Positions 8,590 to 17,271 of a stretch of DNA of 52,515 nucleotides are shown in pieces. Source of the stretch: Planctomycetota bacterium. Lineage in GTDB: Bacteria; Planctomycetota; Phycisphaerae; WQYP01. A model generated the notes under the pieces. The model ran no database searches and was not told where the DNA came from. It was given only the letters and a program-made list of their open reading frames with translations. Numbering within the stretch: position 1 is the first letter of the stretch; each line of letters opens with the position of its first letter. Location: positions 1 to 52,515 of the forward strand of contig JAJYDW010000021.1 of the NCBI GenBank assembly GCA_021790385.1, written 5' to 3'. The position numbers and the translations under genes were made by a program.

Positions 8590-8976
8590 CCACGTAGGAA
8601 CTCGCCGCGGCTGGAGGGACCCAGCCGGCAAGTGCGTCTGTGAGTGCACCCAATCAACAGGGAGGAAGTCCATGCCGGGCAACGTTTTCCGGCCCGTAAC
8701 TGGAGATAATCGCGTTGCCGCGAGGCGAGGTGACAAGCAATCCGAGGTGAAAGAACAGTCCGTAATGCGGGCAGTGAATGACCTGCCCAGGCGAACTCGA
8801 TTCGGCCGGTACGCTGGTTGCGGGAGATCCGTCCCGATGGCGGGCTCCTTGCCGCGGAGGCCTGTCCCAGCCGCGCCGGGAGATTGCGGCATCCATGCCT
8901 TAAACAGCCAGGCTGTGGAAACGACGGGCGGTGGAGGACTGCAGCATAGGGCGGCGCAAGCGGCAGTGATTGCATG

Positions 8977-8982
8977 TATAAT
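8977..8982 (+). promoter_or_regulatory. -10 box of dusB, very close to the start codon
   Basis: A perfect TATAAT ends eight bases before the dusB ATG. Transcription would be expected to start at or within two bases of the initiation codon, giving a leaderless mRNA. No good -35 hexamer is seen. Confidence 0.4.
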
Positions 8983-8990
8983 GCCGGGCG

Positions 8991-10034
8991 ATGTTGAAAA
9001 TTGGCTCATTGCAACTGCGCACCAATTTGCTGCTTTCCCCGATTGCCGGATATTGCGATTTGGCGTTCAGGCTGGTGGTAAGGTCCTGCGGTGGGGTGGG
9101 TCTGGCCTGCACGGATCTGCTGTGCCCGGAAGGGGTGTTGCGCGAAAACAAGCGGTCTATGGAACTGGCGGCTACGTGCGGGGAAGATTCTCCGCTGGCG
9201 ATGCAGCTTTATGGGGCGGATGCAGAGCGATTGTGCGACGCGGCGCGCTGGGCGAGGGATCATGGGGCGGCGGTCATTGATATCAACATGGGTTGTCCGG
9301 TGGATAAAATTACCAAAAAAGATGGGGGATCGGCGCTGTTGTGTGATCCGGAAAATACGGTGCGCCTGGCGGAAAAGATTGTGAAAGCTGTGCCGGAGGT
9401 TCCGGTTACCGCAAAAATGCGTTTGGGCTGGGATGACCGGCGCATTGTGGCTCCGAGGCTGGCCCGTCGCCTGGAAGAGATCGGCATTGCCGCGGTAACG
9501 GTGCATGGGCGGACCACCGAGATGCGATTTGCCGGCAATGTGCGACTGGTGGGCATTGCGGAAGTGGTGCAGGCGGTGCGGCAGATTCCGGTGATAGGGA
9601 ATGGGGATATTCGCACGCCGGAGGATGCCCGGCAGATGATGGCGGTAACGGGCTGCCAGGGGGTGATGATTGGTCGTGCGGCGTTGTCGGCTCCGTGGAT
9701 TTTTCGAGACGTGCATAGTTTTCTGACGATGGGTGTGGTTGGGGAGGCACCAGGCGTGGAGGAAAAATGCCAGTTGATGCGGGATCATTTTTATAACCTG
9801 GTGCACTGGCGAAACGAGCGTGTGGCGGTATGCGAGTTTCGCAAGCGTATCAGTTGGTATGCGCGGCATCTGCATCCGTGCCGGAGGTTGCGTGATGCGA
9901 TGCGTGTGATCAATACACCGGCGGATTTTGATCGGGCGTTGGACGAATTTTTGCAGGAGCGACTGAACGCGAGAAGCCGGGGCGGGGCGGAAGGGTTGCC
10001 GGAGGCTGTGGAGGAAGCGGGGGTAATGGTTTGA
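8991..10034 (+). CDS. dusB: tRNA-dihydrouridine synthase, DusB type
   Basis: 347 residues. Flavin-dependent reduction of uridine to dihydrouridine in the D-loop of tRNA, in the cytoplasm. The N-terminal TIM barrel has the FMN-binding start ([16 protein letters not shown]), the catalytic region [17 protein letters not shown] with the proton-donor cysteine at residue 102, [21 protein letters not shown], the FMN-phosphate loop IGNGDI, and [15 protein letters not shown]. The C-terminal helical RNA-binding domain follows. The length fits the DusB/NifR3 group. A perfect -10 box lies eight bases before the ATG and no Shine-Dalgarno sequence is seen. The following DUF1638 gene starts 37 bases downstream and may be co-transcribed. 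Confidence 0.93.
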   Translation: MLKIGSLQLRTNLLLSPIAGYCDLAFRLVVRSCGGVGLACTDLLCPEGVLRENKRSMELAATCGEDSPLAMQLYGADAERLCDAARWARDHGAAVIDINMGCPVDKITKKDGGSALLCDPENTVRLAEKIVKAVPEVPVTAKMRLGWDDRRIVAPRLARRLEEIGIAAVTVHGRTTEMRFAGNVRLVGIAEVVQAVRQIPVIGNGDIRTPEDARQMMAVTGCQGVMIGRAALSAPWIFRDVHSFLTMGVVGEAPGVEEKCQLMRDHFYNLVHWRNERVAVCEFRKRISWYARHLHPCRRLRDAMRVINTPADFDRALDEFLQERLNARSRGGAEGLPEAVEEAGVMV

Positions 10035-10071
10035 AAGATAATGGATCGAAGGCGTTTTTCGGAGCGATCAG

Positions 10072-10818
10072 GTGTATAAGTTAATTTCCTGCAATGTGTT
10101 TCAGCGAGAAGCGTGCTGGGCGGTGGCCCAGGCCCCGGAGGTGATAGATTTGGAGTTTCTGGAATTGGGGGAGCACGCCAACAGCCCCAATCTAAGGGCC
10201 AAAATTCAGGCGGCCATTGATGCCGCCGATGCGGCCAATCGCTATCAGGCGATTTTGCTGCTGTTTGGTGTGTGTGGCAATGCGACGGTGGGATTGCGGG
10301 CCGGCAAGACCATGCTGGTAATGCCGCGGGCACATGATTGCTGTACGATTCTTTTAGGGTCACGGAAGAAGTTTCAGGAGGAATTTGGTGCGGCTCCGAG
10401 CACACCCTTTAGTTCTTCGGGGTATTTGGAGCGCGGCACCTATTTTCTGCGTACGGATGAAGGTCTTAACACGGTGGTTTATGGCAATGTATTGGCCGAG
10501 TACGAAGCGAAGTATGGCAAGGAAAACGCCCAGTACATCTGGGAAACGCTGCATCCGAAAGACGCGGCCGGGGGTCAGGATCATAAGGCCGTATTTATAG
10601 ATTTGCCGCAGACCGCCCATCTGCGGCTGGCGGAAAGGTTTGAGGAAGAGGCGCAAAAAGCCGGGAAAGAATACCAGCGACTGGCAGGGGATATCCGCCT
10701 GATCCGGGATTTAATCTGGGGCCGGTGGAACGGCGAGGATTATTTGATAGTCAAGCCGGGGGAGGAAGTTGCGGGTGTGTACGATTTTGATGAGATTGTG
10801 CGGGCGGAAAAATATTAG
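10072..10818 (+). CDS. DUF1638 family protein
   Basis: 248 residues, GTG start with GGAG at the proper distance. The sequence matches the DUF1638 pattern: the start YKLISCNVFQREACWA, LLFGVCGNATVGL, MPRAHDCCTILLGSR, and a conserved GTYFLR and tail (LIRDLIWGRWNGEDYLIVKPGE). Conserved cysteines at about positions 7 and 13 and in the CGN and DCC motifs could bind a metal or cofactor. No signal peptide or membrane helix is seen, so it should be cytoplasmic. The family has no established biochemical function. Members often occur near corrinoid or methyltransferase genes in anaerobes, but none is adjacent here. Confidence 0.8.
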   Translation: MYKLISCNVFQREACWAVAQAPEVIDLEFLELGEHANSPNLRAKIQAAIDAADAANRYQAILLLFGVCGNATVGLRAGKTMLVMPRAHDCCTILLGSRKKFQEEFGAAPSTPFSSSGYLERGTYFLRTDEGLNTVVYGNVLAEYEAKYGKENAQYIWETLHPKDAAGGQDHKAVFIDLPQTAHLRLAERFEEEAQKAGKEYQRLAGDIRLIRDLIWGRWNGEDYLIVKPGEEVAGVYDFDEIVRAEKY

Positions 10819-10839
10819 CCACGGCCCGGGATTTCGGGT

Positions 10840-10845
10840 TATAAT
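10840..10845 (+). promoter_or_regulatory. Possible -10 box upstream of the SPFH gene
   Basis: TATAAT at 10840-10845, preceded by a small CCCG/CGGG inverted repeat. It is followed by a short leader with an AGGAG site before the ATG at 10882. No convincing -35 was found. Confidence 0.35.
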
Positions 10846-10881
10846 AAAAGACTGCGTTGTTGGATTAGCAGGAGATATCGC

Positions 10882-11985
10882 ATGGGGATATTTGGGAAAA
10901 TCGGCGGAGAGTTCATAGATATTATTCAGTGGACGGAGCCGGCAGATAACGACATTCTTGCGTACCGCTTTGAACGTTACAACAATGAAATCAAGATGGG
11001 AGCGCAGTTGACGGTTCGCGAAGGGCAAACGGCGATTTTTGTCAACGAGGGTAAACTTGCGGATGTTTTTACCCCTGGCATGTATCGGCTGCAAACGCAG
11101 AATCTGCCGATTTTGTCAACGCTGAAAGGCTGGAAATACGGGTTTGATTCGCCTTTTCGCGCGGAGGTGTATTTTATAGCCACGCGGCAGTTTACGGATT
11201 TGAAATGGGGTACGCCGAGTCCGATTATGGTGCGTGATCCGGAATTTGGTCCGCTGCGAATCCGGGCGTTTGGAACGTATGCGATGCACGTGAGCGATGC
11301 GACGACGTTTTTGCGGCAGCAGGTGGCGACGAATCCGGTGTTTGAAACGTTCCAGATTTCAGCCCAGATGCGCGATACCATTGTTTCGCGGTTTACCGAT
11401 GTGCTGGGCCAGTCGCACATTGCGGCGCTGGATATGGCGGGTAATTATGACAAGGTTGCGAAGTTGGCGTTGGAAAAGATACGGCCGGATTTAGCTACGC
11501 TGGGTGTGGAGCTTACGCTGTTTTATATTGAGAACATCTCTTTGCCTGATGAGGTCAATCAGGCATTGGATACCCGCAGCAAAATGGGGGTGCTGGGTGA
11601 TATGGGGCAGTTTACGCGGTACCAGACGGCCACGGCGATACCGGATGCGGCAAAAAATCCGGGTGGAATGGCGGGTATTGGTGCCGGTTTGGGTGTAGGG
11701 CTGGGGATTGGCAACCAGATGTCCGGTGCGCTGGCGGGCAGTATGAATGCGGGGCCGCCGCCGCTGCCTGCGGCAGCTATGTACTATGTAGCGGTTAATG
11801 GCAGCCAGACGGGTCCGTTTGATATACCGACATTAGCGGCAAGGGCTAAGGCCGGTGCCCTGGCTGCAGACACTTTGGTCTGGACCAAGGGGATGGCGGC
11901 TTGGGCGAAGGCGGGGGAAGTGAAGGAGTTGCAGTCTTTATTGGCGATACCGGTGCCTCCGCCGATTCCCACTCAAGGTGCGTAA
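10882..11985 (+). CDS. SPFH-domain protein with C-terminal GYF_2 domain
   Basis: 367 residues, ATG preceded by AGGAG. Residues 1-240 match the SPFH/Band-7 subgroup often labelled virion core protein-like or YdjI-like (FGKIGGEFIDIIQWTEP, VREGQTAIFVNEGKLADVFTPGMY, IRAFGTYAMHV, LTLFYIENISLPDEV). A glycine-rich linker lies at about 255-295. The end is a GYF_2 module (YYVAVNGSQTGPFDIPTLAA and DTLVWTKGMAAWAKA). SPFH proteins form membrane-associated oligomers, and GYF_2 domains mediate protein binding. No transmembrane helix is obvious, so membrane association would depend on partners. The function here is not known. It starts 63 bases after DUF1638 with its own possible -10 box. Confidence 0.85.
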   Translation: MGIFGKIGGEFIDIIQWTEPADNDILAYRFERYNNEIKMGAQLTVREGQTAIFVNEGKLADVFTPGMYRLQTQNLPILSTLKGWKYGFDSPFRAEVYFIATRQFTDLKWGTPSPIMVRDPEFGPLRIRAFGTYAMHVSDATTFLRQQVATNPVFETFQISAQMRDTIVSRFTDVLGQSHIAALDMAGNYDKVAKLALEKIRPDLATLGVELTLFYIENISLPDEVNQALDTRSKMGVLGDMGQFTRYQTATAIPDAAKNPGGMAGIGAGLGVGLGIGNQMSGALAGSMNAGPPPLPAAAMYYVAVNGSQTGPFDIPTLAARAKAGALAADTLVWTKGMAAWAKAGEVKELQSLLAIPVPPPIPTQGA

Positions 11986-12080
11986 CTCGCGGTGTTGCAG
12001 AGGTGAAACAAGGTTGGCCAGGCGTGTCATGGGGTTGCCGCCTGCGACGCGAGAAGTTGCTGTTTTCAGCGGAGAGTCGT

Positions 12081-12731
12081 GTGTCCATTCATTTTATCGA
12101 GCCGTTGGAGCAACTTCATCGCCGTTGTCTGAACATGGCCGCGCTGGTCCAGGGAGCGGTGGAACAAGTGACGCAGGCCTTGCTGGCGCGGCGTCCGGAA
12201 ATGGCCCGCGAGGTCATGGATAATGAACAGCAGATTGATGCACAGGAAGTGGAGATTGAGTTGGCCGCGATTAATCTTCTGGCCAAGCATCAGCCGGATC
12301 CTACGGACCTGCGGACGGTTTTTGCAATAGTTAAAATCAACTCTGATCTGGAACGGATCGGCGATTGTGCTTTTAATATTGCCCAGATGATAGGTGCCAT
12401 GGTGGATGCGGCGGGTGTGGTTCCGGAAGATCTTAAAACCATGTCAGAGGCAGCGATGCGCCAGGTCCATGACACCACACGCTGTCTGGCGGCGTACGAT
12501 TCCGATCTGGCGGGGGCGATATGTCAGGGCGATGACGTCATTGACGCCCTGTACCACCAGATATATCAGGATCTTCAGGCCACGATGATTACGGACACGA
12601 CACGTGTGCCGGTGAATCTGGCGATGATTATGGCGGCGAAAAACTATGAGCGCATCGCGGATCATTGCACCAACATTGCCGAAGAGGTGGTATACCTGGT
12701 GCGCGGCCAGATGATTCGCCACGTTCATTAG
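12081..12731 (+). CDS. phoU: Phosphate-uptake regulator PhoU
   Basis: 216 residues from the GTG at 12081. This start is preferred over earlier in-frame codons because GGAGAG precedes it and the product then begins as PhoU proteins do (IHFIEPLEQLHRRCLNMAALV). The two three-helix halves are visible, each with the metal-binding E/DxxxD-type motif: DLERIGDCAFNIAQM in the first and NYERIADHCTNIAEEVVYLV in the second. PhoU binds the Pst transporter and the PhoR kinase and represses phosphate uptake when phosphate is ample. No pst or phoBR gene is in the window, so its partners lie elsewhere. The gene faces ptsN, which lies 18 bases away on the other strand. Confidence 0.92.
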   Translation: MSIHFIEPLEQLHRRCLNMAALVQGAVEQVTQALLARRPEMAREVMDNEQQIDAQEVEIELAAINLLAKHQPDPTDLRTVFAIVKINSDLERIGDCAFNIAQMIGAMVDAAGVVPEDLKTMSEAAMRQVHDTTRCLAAYDSDLAGAICQGDDVIDALYHQIYQDLQATMITDTTRVPVNLAMIMAAKNYERIADHCTNIAEEVVYLVRGQMIRHVH

Positions 12732-12748
12732 GGGAGGGCGATGGCCCA

Positions 12749-13219
12749 TCAAGTTGGAACGGAGGTCTTATCCTGATCCATGATGGTGCCGAATACCTCC
12801 GCAGGGTTTTGCGTCGCTTTCAGTTTGGCGCGGAAAGTATCATTGATCATCAATCGACTGAGTTTCGCCAGCGCCTGAATATGTGCGGCGGTCTGATCGG
12901 GCGGACTCACCAGCAGACAGATGATAAATACGGGTTGGCCGTCGATGGCTTGAAAATCCATCGGCTGGGCGGGCTTACCCACGGCCATCACCAGCCGGTT
13001 CACCCCGCCGCACTTGCTGTGGGGAATAGCCAGGCCGTGACCGACGCCGGTGGTGCGGGTGGCTTCGCGCTCCAATACGCTGGCTAAAACCATATCCCGG
13101 TCCTTAACCAGACGGTTATTAAACAGCAGATCCACCAGTTCAGTGATGGCGGCTATTTTATCGACTGCCGCCAGAGGTACCTTTACCAGGTCCAGAGTGA
13201 GTATATCCGCAAGTCGCAT
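12749..13219 (-). CDS. ptsN: PTS nitrogen-regulatory EIIA (PtsN-like)
   Basis: 156 residues from the ATG at 13219, chosen because CGGAG lies five bases upstream and the product then starts MRLADIL as in the family. An in-frame ATG at 13234 is also possible. It is an EIIA fructose/Ntr domain (PTS_EIIA_2) with the phosphorylated histidine in GHGLAIPHSK (His67), preceded by VLEREATRTTGVG, and followed by LVSPPDQTAAHIQALAKLSRL. It receives phosphate from HPr/NPr and regulates targets such as potassium transport or sigma-54 functions. It has no transport EIIB or EIIC beside it, as expected for a regulatory EIIA. It is convergent with phoU and 74 bases downstream of the acetyltransferase gene on the same strand. 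Confidence 0.9.
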   Translation of the reverse strand: MRLADILTLDLVKVPLAAVDKIAAITELVDLLFNNRLVKDRDMVLASVLEREATRTTGVGHGLAIPHSKCGGVNRLVMAVGKPAQPMDFQAIDGQPVFIICLLVSPPDQTAAHIQALAKLSRLMINDTFRAKLKATQNPAEVFGTIMDQDKTSVPT

Positions 13220-13293
13220 GGACGCTCCGATCATTCATAAACATCCGCTCTCCATAGGGTAAGGGATTAATGTACGGCCATTTTGCAAAGGAT

Positions 13294-13854
13294 TCAAGCC
13301 TGCGGCAGCTTCAATTTTACCAGCGGAGTCGGCACGTCGTAACGCAGGTCCGCCAGCATGTCGGGATTGATCTCCTGGACAGTGGGTGCCGGAAACAAGG
13401 TTTTGACCACGGCAATTTCATCACATTGGTCACGTTTTGGGCATTTGAGGCAGTCGCTCCACACTTTGAGAGGCAGGGCACTTTTTTCGACCACGGCAAA
13501 ACCAAGCTTTTCAAAAAAGATGCGCTCATAAGTGAGTGCAAAGAGTCGCTGAATTTTTAATTCAATGGCTTCGGCGATAACGGCATGGACCAGGTTCCGG
13601 CCAATGCCGCGGCCCTGGGCACGGCCATCAACGGCCAGGCTTTTCACCTCGGCCAGATCCGCCCAGACAATTTCCAGGGCGCATACGCCAAGGATCCGGG
13701 GCGAAGCGGGCGAGTCCTGTTCGTAGATGAAAAAATCCCGCAAGGTTTCATAAAGCTCGGCGTGGGAACGAAAGAGCATTTTGCCGGTGCGGGCGTATTG
13801 GCTGATGAGGTCGGCGATAGCGGGAACATCGGTAATGCGGGCTTTACGAATCAT
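13294..13854 (-). CDS. GNAT acetyltransferase, N-acetylglutamate synthase-like
   Basis: 186 residues from the ATG at 13854, which has AAGGAA six bases upstream. The open frame runs further up but would add an unconserved segment. It resembles the stand-alone acetyltransferase domain of N-acetylglutamate synthase (ArgA-like): IRKARITDVPAIADLI, FFIYEQDSP, CALEIVWADLAEVKSLAV, the acetyl-CoA loop GRAQGRGIGR, ALTYERIFFEKLGF, and the family-specific KVWSDCLKCPKRDQCDE cysteine motif. The likely reaction is acetyl-CoA plus L-glutamate to N-acetylglutamate, the first step of arginine synthesis. The exact substrate is inferred from family similarity. It is divergent from hisF, which starts 77 bases away. 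Confidence 0.85.
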   Translation of the reverse strand: MIRKARITDVPAIADLISQYARTGKMLFRSHAELYETLRDFFIYEQDSPASPRILGVCALEIVWADLAEVKSLAVDGRAQGRGIGRNLVHAVIAEAIELKIQRLFALTYERIFFEKLGFAVVEKSALPLKVWSDCLKCPKRDQCDEIAVVKTLFPAPTVQEINPDMLADLRYDVPTPLVKLKLPQA

Positions 13855-13917
13855 GGCGGTTTCCTTGCAATAAAACCTATGGACCGTTGTCACGCTGGCC
13901 ATTATCGCGGCGGACCC

Positions 13918-13923
13918 TATAAT
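13918..13923 (+). promoter_or_regulatory. -10 box of hisF, adjacent to the start codon
   Basis: TATAAT ends eight bases before the hisF ATG, the same geometry as at dusB. The hexamer 17 bases upstream (CTGGCC) is a poor -35. If used, the transcript would be essentially leaderless. Confidence 0.4.
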
Positions 13924-13931
13924 CACGGCCT

Positions 13932-14759
13932 ATGTTAGCTAAGCGTATCATACCCTGTTTAGATGTTGATCGTGGCCGTGTGGTCAAAGGGGTGAAGTTT
14001 TTTGATCATGTGGATGCCGGCGATCCGGTGGAACAGGCCCTGTTTTATGATGCCGGCGGCGCTGATGAGCTGGTATTTTATGACATTACCGCCAGTCACG
14101 AGGGCCGGGGGATTATGGCGGAAGTGGTGCGCCGAGTTGCGGACAGCGTGTTTATGCCGATCACGGTGGGGGGTGGTATCGGCAGTGTGGACGATGCGGC
14201 GAAGCTGATACAGGCGGGGGCGGAAAAGGTGAGCATCAATTCGTCGGCGGTGCGTGATCCGGCAATGATTTCGCAAATTGCCCGCAAGTTCGGGCGTTGT
14301 GCCACGGTGCTGGGGCTGGATGCCAATAGGGTGAAGCGCGGCGATGGCAGCGAGTTTTGGGAGGTATTTATCAATGGCGGGCGTGTGGGCACCGGGCGAG
14401 AGGTGCTGGCCTGGGCGAAAGAGGCTGAAGATCGCGGAGCCGGCGAGGTGGTTTTGAATGTGATGAACAGCGATGGCACGCTGGAAGGTTACGATCTGGA
14501 AATGACGCGGGCGGTAAGCGCGGCGGTGCGCATTCCGGTGGTGGCCAGCGGTGGCGCGGGCAAACCGGAGGATTTGCTCAAGGTGCTCACAGAGGGCGGG
14601 GCGGATGCAGCATTGGCGGCATCCATCTTTCATTTTCGGCAATGGTCGATCGGGCAGGTGAAGCGATATTTAGCGGATCATGGCGTGTGTGTACGCCCAG
14701 TGCCGGCGGGGATGGCAACTTTTCCCGGCAACGGTCGAGATCCGTCAATCGGGGCATAG
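13932..14759 (+). CDS. hisF: Imidazole glycerol phosphate synthase cyclase subunit HisF
   Basis: 275 residues. With HisH it converts PRFAR and glutamine-derived ammonia to imidazole glycerol phosphate and AICAR, in histidine and purine metabolism. The (beta/alpha)8 barrel is complete: [20 protein letters not shown] with catalytic Asp11, [42 protein letters not shown] with catalytic Asp130, [18 protein letters not shown] and [12 protein letters not shown]. Usual length is about 253, and here about 20 extra residues follow the last helix. No other his gene is adjacent, so it is not part of a local his operon. TATAAT lies just upstream and no Shine-Dalgarno site is visible. Confidence 0.95.
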   Translation: MLAKRIIPCLDVDRGRVVKGVKFFDHVDAGDPVEQALFYDAGGADELVFYDITASHEGRGIMAEVVRRVADSVFMPITVGGGIGSVDDAAKLIQAGAEKVSINSSAVRDPAMISQIARKFGRCATVLGLDANRVKRGDGSEFWEVFINGGRVGTGREVLAWAKEAEDRGAGEVVLNVMNSDGTLEGYDLEMTRAVSAAVRIPVVASGGAGKPEDLLKVLTEGGADAALAASIFHFRQWSIGQVKRYLADHGVCVRPVPAGMATFPGNGRDPSIGA

Positions 14760-14942
14760 ATTCAGCGCCGGATCATGGTCGCCAAGGGGAGAACCGGCAT
14801 GGACACAGCCGCGATTCCAGGGCCGCCCGGAAAAATGGCCACGCCTGTCGGTGCGGGGTGTCACCTGGTGGTGGAAATAAGTCATCAAGCTGCTATACTC
14901 CATGATTGAGTGAATACTCGGGCTCCAGGCAGGACCGGAATC

Positions 14943-15881
14943 ATGGACGATCGAGACGAGACACAACTGGTCGGTGTCAGGAATGGTTTCGGTTCGAAAC
15001 GCGTGGTGCCTCCGCCAATCAGCCAGCTTGAAGGGAAGCGAAAGCTCATCGCTTTCGGGTGGTACGGCGGCAAGTTCTCGCACCTCGACTGGCTCCTTCC
15101 GCTCCTGCCGAAGTGCCATCACTACTGCGAACCATTTGCGGGTTCTGGGGCCGTGCTCATCAACCGGAATCCATCGCCCATCGAAACCTACAACGATCTG
15201 GACGGTGAAGTCTGCAATTTCTTCCGCGTTCTACGGGACCAAAAAGATAAACTGGTTGAGGCGATTGGCCTCACACCGTTCTCGCGAGAGGAATTCTCCA
15301 TCGCGTGCGAGCTCGACGCTGCGCAACCACCACTGGAACGAGCTCGCCGATTTTACGTCCGTGCGCGGCAGGTTCGCACGGGCCTGGCCCAGACGGCCAG
15401 TATCGGGCGCTGGGCGAACTGCAAAGATACAAGCCGCGCCGGTATGAGCGGTGTGGTGAGCAGGTGGCTGGGTGCGGTCGACGCCCTGCCGCAGATAGGG
15501 GAACGGCTTATCCGCGTACAGATCGAAAACCGCCCTGCCATAGACGTTGTGGAGCTGTATGATTCTAAACAAACGCTGTTCTATTGTGATCCACCGTATG
15601 TGCATGACACCCGGGGAGATTCCAAGGCCTATGGCCATGAAATGACCGACGAACACCATCGTGCATTGGCCGACGTCCTGAACCGAGCCAAAGGCATGGT
15701 CGCATTTTCCAACTATGACTGCGACCTGATCAACACGCTCTATCCATCCAGGCGTTGGCGCAAGATCGTTGGGCCTGAAAGGACGATCCATTCCACCAAA
15801 GACACCCGGAAGGAAGTGCTGTGGGTCAACTATGGCCTGGACAAAAAGCACGCCAGTGAGATGCTCTGGGGAGGAGACTGA
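14943..15881 (+). CDS. D12-class N6-adenine DNA methyltransferase of a type II R-M system
   Basis: 312 residues from the ATG at 14943. It transfers a methyl group from S-adenosylmethionine to adenine N6 in a recognition site, protecting DNA from the adjacent endonuclease. Motifs in D12 (alpha, Dam-like) order: WYGGKFSHLDWLLPLLP (motif X), the AdoMet loop EPFAGSGAVL (residues 64-72), NDLDGEV, and the catalytic DPPY (216-219). EVLWVNY is near the end. It is followed by an endonuclease gene whose ATG overlaps this stop by one base (TGATG), a usual coupling. The pair sits between hisF and the respiratory operon without tRNA, transposase or repeats, so how it arrived is not visible. The recognition sequence cannot be read from the protein. 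Confidence 0.9.
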   Translation: MDDRDETQLVGVRNGFGSKRVVPPPISQLEGKRKLIAFGWYGGKFSHLDWLLPLLPKCHHYCEPFAGSGAVLINRNPSPIETYNDLDGEVCNFFRVLRDQKDKLVEAIGLTPFSREEFSIACELDAAQPPLERARRFYVRARQVRTGLAQTASIGRWANCKDTSRAGMSGVVSRWLGAVDALPQIGERLIRVQIENRPAIDVVELYDSKQTLFYCDPPYVHDTRGDSKAYGHEMTDEHHRALADVLNRAKGMVAFSNYDCDLINTLYPSRRWRKIVGPERTIHSTKDTRKEVLWVNYGLDKKHASEMLWGGD

Positions 15882-17005
15882 TGCAAACGCCGCACGATAT
15901 TCTTGGCGCTCTTCTGGCCAATGCCACGAAGGCCGGAAACAGCCCAGCGGTTGCTCCCAAGCCGATCCTGGAGCGAATCGAATATGTGTGTCGTTGCCTT
16001 GGCAACCGTGCTTGCGTGCGGTTGTTGATGTCGTGCATGTTGGCGAAGCTCGACCGCCCCCACGTTGACCCAAGGAAGCCCTATACCGAGATCGGTGGCG
16101 ACGATTGTTTTTCCGGCCGAACCTACGACGAACGCTATTTAACCAGCTTTATCAATACGAACCGGTTGCCCTGCAACAGCACGACAGCGTTTCTCACCCC
16201 GGCGCTTCGGAATCAAGACAGCGCGCTCACTACCAGGACGGTCCTCGTCGGTCGCCCGAGGCGGGCCTACCAGGACACGCTACAACTGCTGGACGATGTA
16301 GCGGTTGGTAGGGTTGCCGCGGAGCAAGTCTTGACGGATGCTCTCCGCATTCTCATAGCGCTGCGCGACGAAAAACAGTGGCGAATGAAGGGGCTGGTGG
16401 AGGCGCTCCAGCACGGCGATGATGCCCTTCCTCTTCCCGCGGAGGCAATTGTGACGCTGCTTCAACAACATCTGGCGTGTAAGCACAGCAGCCGGTTGGC
16501 TGTCCTGATCGTTGCTGCGGCGTATCAGGCTGTTTGGCAATAACTGGGGGAGAGGGCGCGAGCCTTGAGGGGACATCTCGCCGCTGACGAACAGAGCGGT
16601 GCCTTTGGGGACGTGGAGGTCTGCCTAATCAACGACGACCGCGTAGTAACCGTCTACGAGATGAAGTCGAAGCGCGTGACGCGGGATGACATTGACCGCG
16701 CCCTGCATAAAATCGCCGGATGCGATCCGCGAATCGACAGTTACATTTTCATCACGACCGACGGAATAGATGATCAAGTGCGCGAGCATGCGGCCGGAAT
16801 GTACGATCAGACCAATGGCACGGAAATCGCCGTTCTCGATTGCATTGGCTTTGTCCGACACTACCTCCACCTCATCCACCGGCATCGCACCAAATTTCTC
16901 GACGCGTACCAAGCGCTGGTGTTGGCCGAGCCGGATAGCGCCGTCAACCAACCCCTCCAGGAAGCATTTTTGACCCTTCGGCAAGCTGCCGAATCGGATG
17001 AATAG
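15881..17005 (+). pseudogene. Type II restriction endonuclease (SacI-like), interrupted by in-frame TAA
   Basis: One continuous reading frame of 374 codons with a single TAA at 16541-16543. The sense frame continues smoothly across it, from AAAYQAVWQ before the stop to LGERARALRGHL after it. The first part (220 residues) has SGRTYDERYLTSFINTNRLP and TTAFLTPALR, resembling the N-terminal region of SacI-family endonucleases. The second part has a PD-(D/E)XK core, GDVEV then TVYEMKSKRV, and a helical end. The nuclease core lies after the stop, so the first product alone should be inactive. A TTG at 16565 preceded by a G/A-rich stretch could start a separate second polypeptide. Options are a true null mutation, readthrough, two-subunit expression or a sequencing error. 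The SacI assignment is by remembered motif similarity. Confidence 0.7.
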
Positions 17006-17011
17006 TAGGTG

Positions 17012-17025
17012 CCTGGCAAGCCAGG
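17012..17025. repeat. Small inverted repeat after the endonuclease gene
   Basis: CCTGGC-AA-GCCAGG, six-base arms, seven bases after the stop codon. No T tract follows, so terminator function is doubtful. Confidence 0.35.
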
Positions 17026-17057
17026 GGCGTCGGGTCGGGAATGGTGCTGTCCATGAT

Positions 17058-17086
17058 TTGACTCGCGGCGATGGGCTTATTATGAT
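17058..17086 (+). promoter_or_regulatory. Promoter of the respiratory operon
   Basis: A -35 TTGACT (17058-17063), exactly 17 bases, and -10 TATGAT (17081-17086) form the best sigma-70-type promoter in the window. The start would be near 17093, giving an unusually long leader of about 180 bases before actA. Confidence 0.6.
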
Positions 17087-17271
17087 GCCCGGACTTTGTG
17101 CAAAGTTTCACAACCTCGGTATGAGGTCTGGAATTTGCATATCGGGAAGAGTTGCAGGCGAACTGGGAGGGCAAAGCGGCGGTGCCTGGTATCTGGAAAC
17201 TGTGCAACTGCGACTGTGGCGGTGGGCAAGCTGCCCGAACTGGCAATATTCCTGGAGATGCGGCTTAAATT

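Larger units (their letters stand above)
8405..8990. other. 586-bp intergenic spacer with degenerate repeats; promoter of dusB at its end
   Basis: No gene is supported. Open frames on both strands are low-complexity translations of repeats. The left part has a degenerate tandem run of CGGTCAGC-like words (8441-8490), followed by a hairpin CGGACA-ACA-TGTCCG (8534-8548) and a second inverted repeat CACAGG-N8-CCTGTG (8570-8589). The right part is G+C-rich without recognised structure. A TATAAT lies at 8977-8982. Confidence 0.65.

Noticed and set aside
8660-8800. GGGAGGAAGTCC and following GGTGAAAG resembled parts of bacterial RNase P RNA
   Set aside because: The conserved blocks are incomplete and out of proper context, and the expected 3' partner sequences were not found.
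8428-8975. Open frames on both strands in the spacer before dusB
   Set aside because: Their translations are built from the repeats themselves (SAVS and GTGIPAC words) with no domain or plausible ribosome site.
14760-14942. Possible mobile-element boundary before the restriction-modification pair
   Set aside because: No inverted terminal repeats, target duplication, tRNA or integrase could be found. Only a weak TATACT -10-like box was seen.
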